A stretch of 64,000 bases of DNA from Curtobacterium sp. TC1. GTDB lineage: Bacteria > Actinomycetota > Actinomycetes > Actinomycetales > Microbacteriaceae. The stretch spans positions 3,348,001 to 3,412,000 of the forward strand of contig NZ_CP081964.1 of assembly GCF_019844075.1 (NCBI RefSeq), written 5' to 3'. Each line of letters begins with the position of its first letter. The stretch's first letter is position 1. This document shows positions 25,332-36,219 of this stretch, piece by piece. Made by a program: the position numbers and the translations under genes. Under the pieces are notes generated by a model. The model ran no database searches and had not been told where the DNA came from. It worked only from the letters and a program-made list of their open reading frames with translations.

Positions 25332-25352
25332 CCCCCGCGAGTCAGACCAGAC

Positions 25353-28602
<3,250 letters not shown>

Positions 28603-29040
28603 AATGCATCCAATCCTGAGTTGACCGCCGACACGTCGTCAGGGGTCCCGAAGAGTTCGAATCTGTAGAGAAGGGGGACGTTGCACTTCCGTGCGATGAC
28701 GTCCCCTGCCAGGCCGTAGGCCTCGCCGAAGTTCGTGTTGCCACCGACGACCACACCGCGGATGAGCGAGCGGTTGTGCGCGTCGTTGAGGAACTTGATG
28801 ACCTGCTTGGGGACCGCACCCTCGCCGTTGCCGCCACCGTAGGTGGGCAGGAACAGGACGTAGGGCTCGTCCACGTGGAGGAAGGGTTCGCTCGGGTAGA
28901 GCGGGATCCGGTCCGCGTCGCGGCCGAGCTTCTCGACGAAGCGTGCGGTGTACCCGGACACGCTCGAGAAGTAGACCAATCGGCTCATGGTGCGCTCCTG
29001 TGGTGAAGGTGCGGAACAGGCGGACCGGAGGGTGTCCTGC

Positions 29041-29083
29041 GGGCGGTGATCCGGGCCTCCTGAGCGGGTCCGGGTGACCGCCC
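29041..29083 (-). terminator. Hairpin between nrdH and nrdI
   Basis: GGGCGGT (29041-29047) pairs with ACCGCCC (29077-29083), with further GC-rich partial pairing inside. It lies in the 111-bp gap between the nrdH stop and the nrdI start, so it could attenuate read-through within the operon. A GGGAGGC copy of the dispersed element lies at 29090-29097. Confidence 0.45.
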
Positions 29084-29099
29084 ACAGGACGGGAGGCGA

Positions 29100-29333
29100 C
29101 TACGCCAGTTCGGCGCTGAGCGTCGCGATCTTGTCGGGGCGGAAGCCCGACCAGTGATCGTCGTCCGTGACGACGACGGGGGCCTGCATGTAGCCGAGGC
29201 TCTTGACGTGCTCGAGCGCTGCTTCGTCCGTGGAGACGTCGTGCACTTCGTACTCGATGCCCTTGTTGTCGAGGGCCCGGTACGTCGCGGTGCACTGGAC
29301 GCAGGACGGCTTGGTGTAGACGGTGACGGCCAT
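29100..29333 (-). CDS. nrdH: NrdH-redoxin
   Basis: Glutaredoxin-like electron donor to class Ib ribonucleotide reductase, 77 aa. Redox motif CVQC at residues 11-14, cis-Pro in QAPVVV, and the WSGFRPDKI motif specific to NrdH, which makes it a thioredoxin-reductase substrate rather than glutathione-dependent. First gene of nrdHIEF. The start at 29333 follows AGGGGAGAAC on the minus strand. Confidence 0.96.
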   Translation of the reverse strand: MAVTVYTKPSCVQCTATYRALDNKGIEYEVHDVSTDEAALEHVKSLGYMQAPVVVTDDDHWSGFRPDKIATLSAELA

Positions 29334-29430
29334 GTTCTCCCCTGGTTTCTACTGATCTCTCACGTGCTGTGGAGGTGGTGCTGATGTCTGTCCGCAGTCG
29401 TGTCCGGGAGGGGCCGCTGCGATGTCTCCA

Positions 29431-29476
29431 CACTACATCTAGTGGCTAGCCGCGGCACCGACCACAAGAGGAAGTG
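29431..29476. promoter_or_regulatory. Tandem NrdR boxes upstream of nrdH
   Basis: ACACTACATCTAGTGG (core CACTACATCTAGTG at 29431-29444) and CCACAAGAGGAAGTGT (core CACAAGAGGAAGTG at 29463-29476) both fit the NrdR consensus of CAC...GTG half-sites around an A/T-rich centre. Their centres are 32 bp apart, three helical turns, as usual for NrdR box pairs. They lie about 100-140 bp before nrdH. Confidence 0.8.
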
Positions 29477-29676
29477 TTACAGCCATGTAGTTCTCCACAA
29501 CGTCCTCCACAGTCTGTGGATTCCCGGGAGGCCCGAGTTTCCGCCAGTCTCCGCCCGACCACCGACACTTCCCCACACCGGTGGACAGCCACGATCCACA
29601 TGTGTGGAATCAGCGTGTCGGCGTGTCGCGATCCACACCTCCCCCGGACGGGTGACACCCCGTTCCGTCCGGTCCG

Positions 29677-29682
29677 TACACT
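29677..29682 (+). promoter_or_regulatory. Leaderless promoter -10 (TACACT) of the MFS gene
   Basis: TACACT lies exactly 6 nt before the GTG at 29689, with no ribosome-binding site, which places the transcription start at or next to the start codon. Confidence 0.6.
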
Positions 29683-29688
29683 CGTCTC

Positions 29689-30894
29689 GTGAGCACGTAC
29701 GGCCCCCTCCTGAAGACCCCCGGCGTGGGTCGTGTCATCGCTGCACAGCTCACCGCACGCTTCCCGTTCGGGATGCTCTCGCTGGCCTACCTGCTGCACG
29801 TCGAGCACGTCTTCCACTCCTACGGCGCCGCCGGTCTGGTGCTCGCGACGACGAGTGTCGGGCAGGCGCTCGCGGGCCCGCTCACCAGCCGTTGGATGGG
29901 CAGCTGGGGCATGCGCCCCGTCCTCATCCTGACGAGCATCGTCGCGCTCGTGAGCATGGGCGTCATCGGGTTCGTCCTCATGCCGCTCTGGGGCTACGTG
30001 GTGGTCGGGTTCCTCGGCGGCCTCGCGGTCCCGCCCGTGCAGCCGGCGGTGCGCACCATCTACCCCAAGATGGTGACCTCGTCGCAGCTCACCCCGTTGT
30101 TCTCCCTCGACGCCAGCGCCCAGGAACTCATCTGGGTCGCCGGCCCGGTCATCACCACGTTCGTCGCGACCCAGATCGGGACGGTCGAGGCGATCGTCGT
30201 CGCCATGGTCTTCCTCGTGGTCGGCGGCACGTGGTTCATCGCCTCCCCCGAGCTCGGCCGCGTCCGCATCCCCCGCTCGAAGCGCGGGTTCGGCGTGGTC
30301 CTGAAGCGCCCGTCGGTCGTCGTCGCCACCCTGACCGGTCTGCTGCTCATCGGGGCGTGCGCCGCGGTCGAGGCCAGCGTCACCAGCGTCTTCGGCGAGG
30401 GCAGCCCGAACGCCGGGATCGTCCTGGCCGTCTTCGCGGTCGGGTCGCTGTTCGGTGGCCTGGCGTTCGGCCACCGTCCGATCTCCCCCAACACCCTGTG
30501 GACGCGCATGGCCATCGTGTTCGTCGGTCTCGCACTCGCCCTGGGCGGCACGAACTTCTGGTGGCTCTGCCTCGCCCTCGTCATCGCAGGCATCGGCATC
30601 GCCCCGGCCCTCGCGGTGATGTTCGGCTCGGTGTCCGCCACGGTCAAGTTCTCCGACACGGCCGAGGCCTACGGCTGGATGGGCACCGGCCAGCTCATCG
30701 GTGCCGCCGGCGGTTCCGCCGTCGCCGGCTTCCTGATCGACAGCAGCGGTCCGATCGGCGGCTTCACGGTCGGTGCGGTCATGGCCGGGGTGGGCGTCGT
30801 CGTCGCGCTCGGGGCCAAGCGCTGGCTGCCCGACCTGCGCGGCCGTGACGCCAGCCCCATCCCCGACACCGAGCCGGTGGTCCTGCCGACCTGA
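29689..30894 (+). CDS. MFS transporter (drug-exporter-like)
   Basis: 401 aa, twelve predicted membrane segments, no large loops except the central basic one (GRVRIPRSKRGFGVVLKRPS). The A-type motif after segment 2 is degenerate (GPLTSRWMGSWGMRP). Closest in appearance to actinobacterial exporters of the 12-TM DHA1-like group; the substrate is unknown. GTG 29689 is chosen because the protein start motif (YGPLLKTPGVGRVIAAQL) begins there and a leaderless -10 fits. Stands alone, divergent from nrdHIEF. Confidence 0.85.
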   Translation: MSTYGPLLKTPGVGRVIAAQLTARFPFGMLSLAYLLHVEHVFHSYGAAGLVLATTSVGQALAGPLTSRWMGSWGMRPVLILTSIVALVSMGVIGFVLMPLWGYVVVGFLGGLAVPPVQPAVRTIYPKMVTSSQLTPLFSLDASAQELIWVAGPVITTFVATQIGTVEAIVVAMVFLVVGGTWFIASPELGRVRIPRSKRGFGVVLKRPSVVVATLTGLLLIGACAAVEASVTSVFGEGSPNAGIVLAVFAVGSLFGGLAFGHRPISPNTLWTRMAIVFVGLALALGGTNFWWLCLALVIAGIGIAPALAVMFGSVSATVKFSDTAEAYGWMGTGQLIGAAGGSAVAGFLIDSSGPIGGFTVGAVMAGVGVVVALGAKRWLPDLRGRDASPIPDTEPVVLPT

Positions 30895-30941
30895 GCGCGC
30901 GGCGGGGGCGGGCGGGCGCTTTCGGGCGTACTTTGTCGAAA

Positions 30942-30980
30942 CGGGCGTACCTGGTCGGAAGTTCTGACCAGGTACGCCCG
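30942..30980 (+). terminator. Strong hairpin after the MFS gene
   Basis: CGGGCGTACCTGGTC (30942-30956) and GACCAGGTACGCCCG (30966-30980) are perfect 15-bp arms around a 9-nt loop. A partial direct repeat of the arm (CGGGCGTAC) lies 20 nt earlier at 30923-30931. Confidence 0.7.
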
Positions 30981-31051
30981 ATTGCGTTTGCGATCGCGGC
31001 CTGTATGGGAAGGAACGTGCTTCCCACGAGCGGGTCGCGTTCTCCACAGAT

Positions 31052-31066
31052 GGCCGGGAGGCCCGG
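31052..31066 (+). repeat. Dispersed intergenic element
   Basis: GGCCGGGAGGCCCGG, a self-complementary-leaning copy of the recurrent element, 33 nt before the aldo-keto reductase start. Confidence 0.5.
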
Positions 31067-31099
31067 CGCGCGCCCGCCACGCACCGGCAGGATGGGTGC

Positions 31100-31918
31100 A
31101 TGGTCAGTTCACTTCCCCTCCGCGACGGCGCCGCGATCCCCGCGATCGGGTTCGGCGTCTACAAGGTCGACGACACCGAGGCCGAGACGGCGGTCGGTCT
31201 CGCGCTCGACGCCGGCTACCGCCATGTCGACACGGCCGAGATGTACGGCAACGAGACCGGCGTCGGCAAGGCGATCCGGGCCTCCGGGCTCGACCGTGAC
31301 GACGTCTTCGTGACGACCAAGGTGTGGAACGACCACCAGGGGCGCGACGCGACCCTGCGGGCGTTCGACGGCAGCCTCGAGCGGCTGGGGCTCGACGCGG
31401 TCGACCTGTACCTGATCCACTGGCCGGCCGCGGCGAACGACCGCTACGTCGAGACCTGGCGGGCGCTGGTCGAACTGCGCGACTCCGGTCGGGCACGGAG
31501 CATCGGGGTCTCGAACTTCCAAGTGCCGCACCTGCAGCGACTCATCAACGAGACGGGCGAGGTCCCGGCGCTGAACCAGGTCGAGCGGCACCCGTGGCTC
31601 CCCCAGCGTGAGCTGATCGAGTTCCACCAGCAGCACGACATCGTCACCGGAGCCTGGTCGCCGCTCGGTCGCGGCCGGCTGATCGACGAACCGGTCCTCA
31701 CCGGCATCGCGGACGCCCACGGGGTGAGCGTCGCGCAGATCCTCGTCCGGTGGAACGCGCAGCAGGGTGTCGTGGTGCTGCCGAAGTCGGTGACGCCCTC
31801 GCGGATCCGGTCGAACCTCGATGTCGACGGCTTCGTGCTCAGCGACGACGAGCTCGCGGCGATCGCGACGCTCGAGTCCGGGCAGCGGACGGGCTCGCAC
31901 CCCGACTCGGTGTCGTAG
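31100..31918 (+). CDS. Aldo/keto reductase
   Basis: NADPH-dependent reductase of the AKR5-like (2,5-diketo-D-gluconate reductase) type, 272 aa. The catalytic tetrad is visible: Asp in HVDTAEMYGNE, Tyr in the same block, Lys in TTKVWND, His in YLIHWP. The cofactor-site VVLPKSVTPSRIRSN block is intact, as is GVSNFQVPHL. Length is normal. The ATG at 31100 has no clear ribosome-binding site. It converges with a small acidic protein gene 5 bp after its stop. The physiological substrate is unknown. Confidence 0.93.
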   Translation: MVSSLPLRDGAAIPAIGFGVYKVDDTEAETAVGLALDAGYRHVDTAEMYGNETGVGKAIRASGLDRDDVFVTTKVWNDHQGRDATLRAFDGSLERLGLDAVDLYLIHWPAAANDRYVETWRALVELRDSGRARSIGVSNFQVPHLQRLINETGEVPALNQVERHPWLPQRELIEFHQQHDIVTGAWSPLGRGRLIDEPVLTGIADAHGVSVAQILVRWNAQQGVVVLPKSVTPSRIRSNLDVDGFVLSDDELAAIATLESGQRTGSHPDSVS

Positions 31919-31923
31919 CCGAT

Positions 31924-32262
31924 CTAGCCCCGACGGTCCGCTTCTGACTGCCACGGCAGGTGCAGGTCACCGGGCTCGGGTTCGACGTCACCGGCATCGT
32001 CCGCGCCACCGGTGCCCGGTGCGGCGATGACCTTCGACGGATCGATGCCGTCCGCACGCAGGTCGGCGTCGTCGCGCTGCTTCGTCTGCGACGCGTCCAT
32101 CTCGCGCTCGCTCGACGGGCTGTACGCGGTGTCGGCCGCCCGCTGCTCGCGCTCGCTGACCCCGTCGACGTCGTCGCTGTGTGCGGCGTCACGCAGGGCG
32201 TCGGTGCGTGCACGATCGTCGGACGGCTCGGGGCCGGGGACCTGGGGGATGCTGTCGCTCAT
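31924..32262 (-). CDS. Small acidic, disordered protein
   Basis: 112 aa, very rich in Asp, Glu, Ser, Ala and Arg without hydrophobic core segments, therefore likely disordered; no family recognised. ATG 32262 is chosen because TACCGT on the minus strand (32270-32275) lies 7 nt before it, a leaderless promoter arrangement; in-frame codons further upstream read through the neighbouring lipoprotein gene. It is divergent from the LysM lipoprotein gene. Confidence 0.6.
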   Translation of the reverse strand: MSDSIPQVPGPEPSDDRARTDALRDAAHSDDVDGVSEREQRAADTAYSPSSEREMDASQTKQRDDADLRADGIDPSKVIAAPGTGGADDAGDVEPEPGDLHLPWQSEADRRG

Positions 32263-32269
32263 GCCCCGG

Positions 32270-32275
32270 ACGGTA
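32270..32275 (-). promoter_or_regulatory. Leaderless promoter -10 (TACCGT)
   Basis: On the minus strand TACCGT lies 7 nt before the ATG of the small acidic protein; there is no ribosome-binding site between. Confidence 0.5.
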
Positions 32276-32358
32276 GTCCGTGTGCCCCGAGTGACAGTTC
32301 GGTCACGACGGTCGGTCGTGCTCGATCCCGGCGGTACGCTCACCGACGTGGGGGAACG

Positions 32359-33198
32359 ATGACACGGAAGCGAACCGCGGCGAGCGCGGTCGTCGGCACG
32401 GCACTGGTGGGGCTGCTCCTCACGGGGTGCACGGCGTTCGGCGGGGACGACTCCTTGCCGAAGCCGACCCGACAGGCGGCCGAGCGCACGGCGGAGCCGA
32501 TCCCCGATCCGACGCTCACGACCGAACAGGTCGACGACGACCCGGACGAGGTCGAGCAGGTCCTGCCCACGGGCACGGTCGCTGCGGAGACCGACGTCAC
32601 GTCCCCGAGCGGCGACACGAGCATCCACGTCCGTATCGTTGCGAACGACCAGGGCACCTTCGACGCACAGTTGTCCGGCTACCGCACGACCAACCCGCAG
32701 CCGATGAGCCTGCAGTTCCGCCACCGGACCGCCAGCCCGCTCGACGGCGACGACAGCTCGGTGCGCGACACGGTCGAGTGGGACGCCAGCGCCGGTCCAC
32801 CGATCTCGTTCACGATGGGCCAGTCAGGCCCGCTCCCCGACTACTTGCGCAGTGTCGTGCTCGTCCCCGCCTCGGTCACGGACGAAGACCCGTCGAAACG
32901 CCCGTGGGTCGGATCGGTGCTGGCCGTCGGTGCTCTGGATTGGAAGATCCCGAACCCCTACCCGGACCTGCGCATCACCGTGGGCAAGGACCGGCCGGGG
33001 GCGTACGGCATCGTCACGGACGCTGACGGTCGTCCGGCGGACTACCTGGTGGCGCACGGCGACGAGCTGACCACGGTCGCGCAGCGGTTCGGCATCACGC
33101 CGGCCGAGGTGCAGTGGCTCAACCCGTACATGGAGACCCGCGCCGACGACTGGTTGCTCGAGGGCAGCACGCTGAACCTCGACCCTGCGCGCCGCTGA
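32359..33198 (+). CDS. Lipoprotein with C-terminal LysM domain
   Basis: 279 aa. Lipoprotein signal peptide with lipobox LLLTGC (Cys ~24), a disordered acidic/Pro segment to ~70, a beta-rich middle domain (VTSPSGDTSIHVRIVANDQGTF...), and a C-terminal LysM peptidoglycan-binding repeat (YLVAHGDELTTVAQRFGITPAEVQWLNPYM...EGSTLNL). Thus a membrane-anchored protein that also binds cell wall, facing outwards. GGGGAACG precedes the ATG at 32359. The middle domain has no recognised name. Confidence 0.85.
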   Translation: MTRKRTAASAVVGTALVGLLLTGCTAFGGDDSLPKPTRQAAERTAEPIPDPTLTTEQVDDDPDEVEQVLPTGTVAAETDVTSPSGDTSIHVRIVANDQGTFDAQLSGYRTTNPQPMSLQFRHRTASPLDGDDSSVRDTVEWDASAGPPISFTMGQSGPLPDYLRSVVLVPASVTDEDPSKRPWVGSVLAVGALDWKIPNPYPDLRITVGKDRPGAYGIVTDADGRPADYLVAHGDELTTVAQRFGITPAEVQWLNPYMETRADDWLLEGSTLNLDPARR

Positions 33199-33268
33199 CC
33201 TCGGCGCGGACGGAACTCGACCGTCCGTTACGCTCGACGGGCACCAGCCCCGACCAGGAGGTCCCCTC

Positions 33269-33790
33269 GTGACGATCGTCGCCGCAGCAGACGGCTCAGC
33301 CCTCGGCAACCCCGGCCCCGCCGGCTGGGCCTGGTACGTCGACGACGACCGCTGGGCCGCCGGTGGCTGGCCCCGGGCAACGAACAACATCGGCGAACTC
33401 ACGGCCGTCCTGCAGTTGCTCCGCGCGACGAAGGACACCGGCGAGCCGCTGCACATCCTGTGCGACAGCCAGTACGCCATCAAGGCCTGCACCGAGTGGC
33501 TCGCTGGGTGGAAGCGGAAGAACTGGCGCAAGGCAGACGGCAAGCCGGTCATGAACGTCGAGATCATCAAGGAACTCGACGCCGAACTGCAGGGCCGCAA
33601 GGTCACGTTCGAGTGGGTCCGCGGGCACGTCGGCCACGAGATGAACGAGGCCGCCGACGTCCGCGCCCGTGGTGCCGCCACCGCGTACCAGAACCACACC
33701 GACGTGCCGCACGGTCCGGGCTGGCCCGGCGCCGAGGTCCCGGAGCCGTCCGCACTGCCCGAGGCAACCCCGCCCGCCACGCTCTTCTGA
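33269..33790 (+). CDS. rnhA: Ribonuclease HI
   Basis: 173 aa, degrades RNA in RNA-DNA hybrids. Catalytic residues by motif: Asp in AADGSALGNPGPAGWAW, Glu in TNNIGELTAVL, Asp in ILCDSQYAIKA, and the GHVGHEMNEAADVRA block with His and the last Asp. The C-terminal ~40 residues are Pro/Ala-rich and extra to the ~150-aa domain. ACCAGGAGGTCCCC precedes the start (GTG 33269). Confidence 0.95.
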   Translation: MTIVAAADGSALGNPGPAGWAWYVDDDRWAAGGWPRATNNIGELTAVLQLLRATKDTGEPLHILCDSQYAIKACTEWLAGWKRKNWRKADGKPVMNVEIIKELDAELQGRKVTFEWVRGHVGHEMNEAADVRARGAATAYQNHTDVPHGPGWPGAEVPEPSALPEATPPATLF

Positions 33791-33870
33791 CCCGGCCGCG
33801 CCGGGCCGGTGGCCGAGTCTCGGCCTGAGCGACTGATCTCGCGGCCGCTCGCCCGAGAACCGTCGCTCAC

Positions 33871-33912
33871 CACGAGTCTCGCGGCAGCGCGCACGAGTCT
33901 CGAGCCAGCGCG
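33871..33912 (+). repeat. Two 21-bp tandem units after rnhA
   Basis: Two consecutive 21-bp units, each starting CACGAGTCTCG and ending CAGCGCG (33871-33891, 33892-33912), differing at two bases. They lie between rnhA and the next gene. Confidence 0.6.
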
Positions 33913-33927
33913 TCCGCCCTCGGTCAG

Positions 33928-33948
33928 CCTGGGTCTGGGAGACCCAGG
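33928..33948 (+). terminator. Hairpin after rnhA
   Basis: CCTGGGTCT and AGACCCAGG, perfect 9-bp arms around GGG. Confidence 0.55.
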
Positions 33949-33996
33949 AACACCGAGGCACTGGCCCGCGTCCGACCCCGAGACGATGCTGGACGC

Positions 33997-35034
33997 ATGG
34001 AGAACACCGAACACGTCCTGGTCACCGGCGGCTCCGGCTTCATCGCCGGCCACCTGATCCTGCAGCTGCTCGACGCCGGGCACCGCGTCCGCACCACGAT
34101 CCGGTCCCTCGAGCGTGAACCCGCGGTCCGTGCGGTCCTCGCCGAAGCCGGCCTGACCGCCGACGACCGGCTGGAGTTCGTCGCCGCCGACCTGAGGTCC
34201 GATGACGGATGGGCTCAGGCGGTCGCGGACATCGACGTCGTGCACCACGTCGCCTCGCCGGTGATGCCCGGCCACGTCGAGGACGAGGACTCTGTGATCC
34301 GCCCGGCGGTGGAGGGGACACTGCGGGTGCTGCGCGCCGCACACGCGGCCGGAGTCGATCGCGTCGTGCTGACCTCGGCCTTCCACGCGGTCAGCTGGGG
34401 CCACCCGCACTCCGACCACGTGTTCACCGAGGCCGACTGGACGGTGCTCGACGGGCCCGGGGTCGATGCCTACGGCACGAGCAAGACCCTTGCCGAACGC
34501 GCCGCCTGGGACTTCGTCGCGTCCGAGCCCGGTGCGCCGGAGCTCGTCACGACGATGCCGGTCGCGGTGATGGGTCCGGCGATGGGGCACGCGGTGTCCG
34601 GTGCGAACCACATCCTGCAGTCCATGCTCTCCGGGGCGATGCCCGCGACCCCGCGGCTGTTCATCCCCATCGTCGACGTCCGTGACGTCGCCGCGGCGCA
34701 CGTCACCGCGACGACCGAACCGGACGCGGCGAGCAAGCGGTTCCTGCTCTCGAACGGTCCGGCGCTCGAGATGGCCGAGATCGCCGCCACCCTGCGCGAG
34801 CACCTCGGTGACGACGCCCGGGCGGTCCCGACGCAGACACTGCCCGACGACGACGTGCGGACCGCGGCCGAGACCCAGCCGCAGTTCCGTGCGATGGTGC
34901 CCGACCTCGGCTCCGCCAAGCGCACCTCGAACGAGCGAGCCCGTACCGTGCTCGGCTGGACACCTCGTGATCCCCACCAGGCGATCGTGGCGGCGGCCCG
35001 GAGCCTGGTGGCGAAGGGCCTCGTCGGTCGCTAG
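33997..35034 (+). CDS. Extended SDR, dihydroflavonol-4-reductase-like
   Basis: NAD(P)-dependent epimerase/reductase, 345 aa. Cofactor motif TGGSGFIAGH at ~10-19, VVHHVASPVMPG with the HVAS motif of the DFR-like branch, active-site Tyr-x-x-x-Lys in DAYGTSKTLAERAAW, and the Ser in VLTSAFHAV. Such bacterial enzymes often reduce aldehydes or ketones; the substrate is unknown. It lies between rnhA and a toxin-antitoxin pair with no operon partner evident. Confidence 0.9.
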   Translation: MENTEHVLVTGGSGFIAGHLILQLLDAGHRVRTTIRSLEREPAVRAVLAEAGLTADDRLEFVAADLRSDDGWAQAVADIDVVHHVASPVMPGHVEDEDSVIRPAVEGTLRVLRAAHAAGVDRVVLTSAFHAVSWGHPHSDHVFTEADWTVLDGPGVDAYGTSKTLAERAAWDFVASEPGAPELVTTMPVAVMGPAMGHAVSGANHILQSMLSGAMPATPRLFIPIVDVRDVAAAHVTATTEPDAASKRFLLSNGPALEMAEIAATLREHLGDDARAVPTQTLPDDDVRTAAETQPQFRAMVPDLGSAKRTSNERARTVLGWTPRDPHQAIVAAARSLVAKGLVGR

Positions 35035-35079
35035 GAGTCGGCCAGCGTATATAGTGGCTTGTATAAACCGGAGGTGCTC

Positions 35080-35280
35080 ATGGCAGTGACGACGATCGAC
35101 CTCGATCAGCGGGTCCTCGAGGACGCGAAGCAACTCACCGGAGCACGCTCGAACAGAGAGGTCGTCCAGCGCGCGCTCGAGACACTCATCGCTGTGCGAC
35201 GGCAGCCTGCGGCGGTCGAGCGGATCATCGCCCGGGACTTCGCCGCAGACCCGACGGCCGCGGACGAACTGCACCCCTGA
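35080..35280 (+). CDS. vapB: VapB-type antitoxin
   Basis: 66 aa. The N-terminal ribbon-helix-helix-like part (VTTIDLDQRVLEDAKQLTGARSNREVVQRALETLIAVRRQ, read in parts) is typical of the VapB family, and the acidic C-terminal tail (ARDFAADPTAADELHP) would wrap the toxin. GGAGGTGC precedes ATG 35080; a TATATAGTGG element at 35048-35057 is a likely -10 region with GTATA repeats that could be the autoregulatory operator. The stop overlaps the toxin start by one base. Confidence 0.85.
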   Translation: MAVTTIDLDQRVLEDAKQLTGARSNREVVQRALETLIAVRRQPAAVERIIARDFAADPTAADELHP

Positions 35281-35684
35281 TGGCGACGTACATCGTCGAC
35301 AACTCGGTCTGGTGGAAAGCGCGCCGTTCCCCGGCGATCGCTCAGCGCCTGCGGGAGATCGCGACTCAGGACCTCATCCTGACGTGCCCTCCGCAGGTAC
35401 TCGAGTACTGCCACTCAGCGCAGTCCAGCTCCGACCACGACGACCATCGCGACGACATGGCGGCGTTCCTCGAAGCGTCGACCCACCCTGATGTGACGGC
35501 GGTGACGAGTATCCAGAACGCACTGTGGCGCAACGGACACGTGCGCGGCGCCGGGCCGGTCGACGTCCACATCGCCGCGTACGCCGTCTGCAACGGGGCG
35601 ACGGTTCTGAGCTCCGACCGTGACTACGAGCACATCGCATCGGCTGTCGCTGAGTTCCGGCACGAATACCTCCCGGAGCACTGA
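35280..35684 (+). CDS. vapC: VapC-type PIN-domain toxin ribonuclease
   Basis: 134 aa PIN-domain RNase. Acidic residues in position: Asp in YIVDNSVWW (residue ~7), Glu in QVLEYCHS, Asp in GPVDVHIAAYA and Asp in LSSDRDYEHIA. TGATG overlap with the antitoxin gene. Members cut tRNA or rRNA; the target is not predictable. Complete and apparently functional. Confidence 0.88.
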   Translation: MATYIVDNSVWWKARRSPAIAQRLREIATQDLILTCPPQVLEYCHSAQSSSDHDDHRDDMAAFLEASTHPDVTAVTSIQNALWRNGHVRGAGPVDVHIAAYAVCNGATVLSSDRDYEHIASAVAEFRHEYLPEH

Positions 35685-35706
35685 ACGCACTCCTGCCCCA
35701 CGGGGA

Positions 35707-36219
35707 TCAGACCGCCCGCTCCCACAACGCCACCGTGCTCTCGAGCCCGTCGTACCGGTACGGCTTCCGCTCCCCCGTCGGTGCGTACCCGAGCGCCCGC
35801 CAGAACGGCTCGGCACCGGCCGCGTTCGTCGCCACGATCCCCAGTCGCAGTCGGTCGGCGCCGGCGTCGGCTGCCATGGACACGACGGCCTCGTGCAGGA
35901 CCCGGCCGAGGCCGGAACCCTGCCGATCGCCACGGACGACGAGCAGTCCGACGTACGCCGTGGTCGGTGCCGGGTACCCGAGCAGGACGTCTGCGAACGC
36001 CACGAGCGCGTCGCCGTCCCACAGCCCGATGCCGTGCTTGCCCGCCGGGTCGAAGCCGTCCGGCACCGACACCAGCGCGCTCAGTCCGTCGGACGGCCCA
36101 GGCGGGTACCCCGTGGTCCGCTCGGCGTAGTCCGGCACGGTCTCGAGCAGCGCCTGCAACGCGTCGACGTCATCAGCGCCGAGCGCGCGCACGCCGACTG
36201 GACCAGCACCGCCCGGCAT
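35707..36219 (-). CDS. GNAT-family N-acetyltransferase
   Basis: 170 aa. Acetyl-CoA binding motif A is VVRGDRQGSGLGRVLHEAV (Q-x-x-G-x-G type), followed by LRLGIVATNAAGAEPFWRALGYAPTGERKPY, the usual end of the fold. Start ATG 36217-36219 overlaps the stop of the helicase gene (TGATG), so it is translationally coupled to it. The substrate is unknown. Confidence 0.88.
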   Translation of the reverse strand: MPGGAGPVGVRALGADDVDALQALLETVPDYAERTTGYPPGPSDGLSALVSVPDGFDPAGKHGIGLWDGDALVAFADVLLGYPAPTTAYVGLLVVRGDRQGSGLGRVLHEAVVSMAADAGADRLRLGIVATNAAGAEPFWRALGYAPTGERKPYRYDGLESTVALWERAV

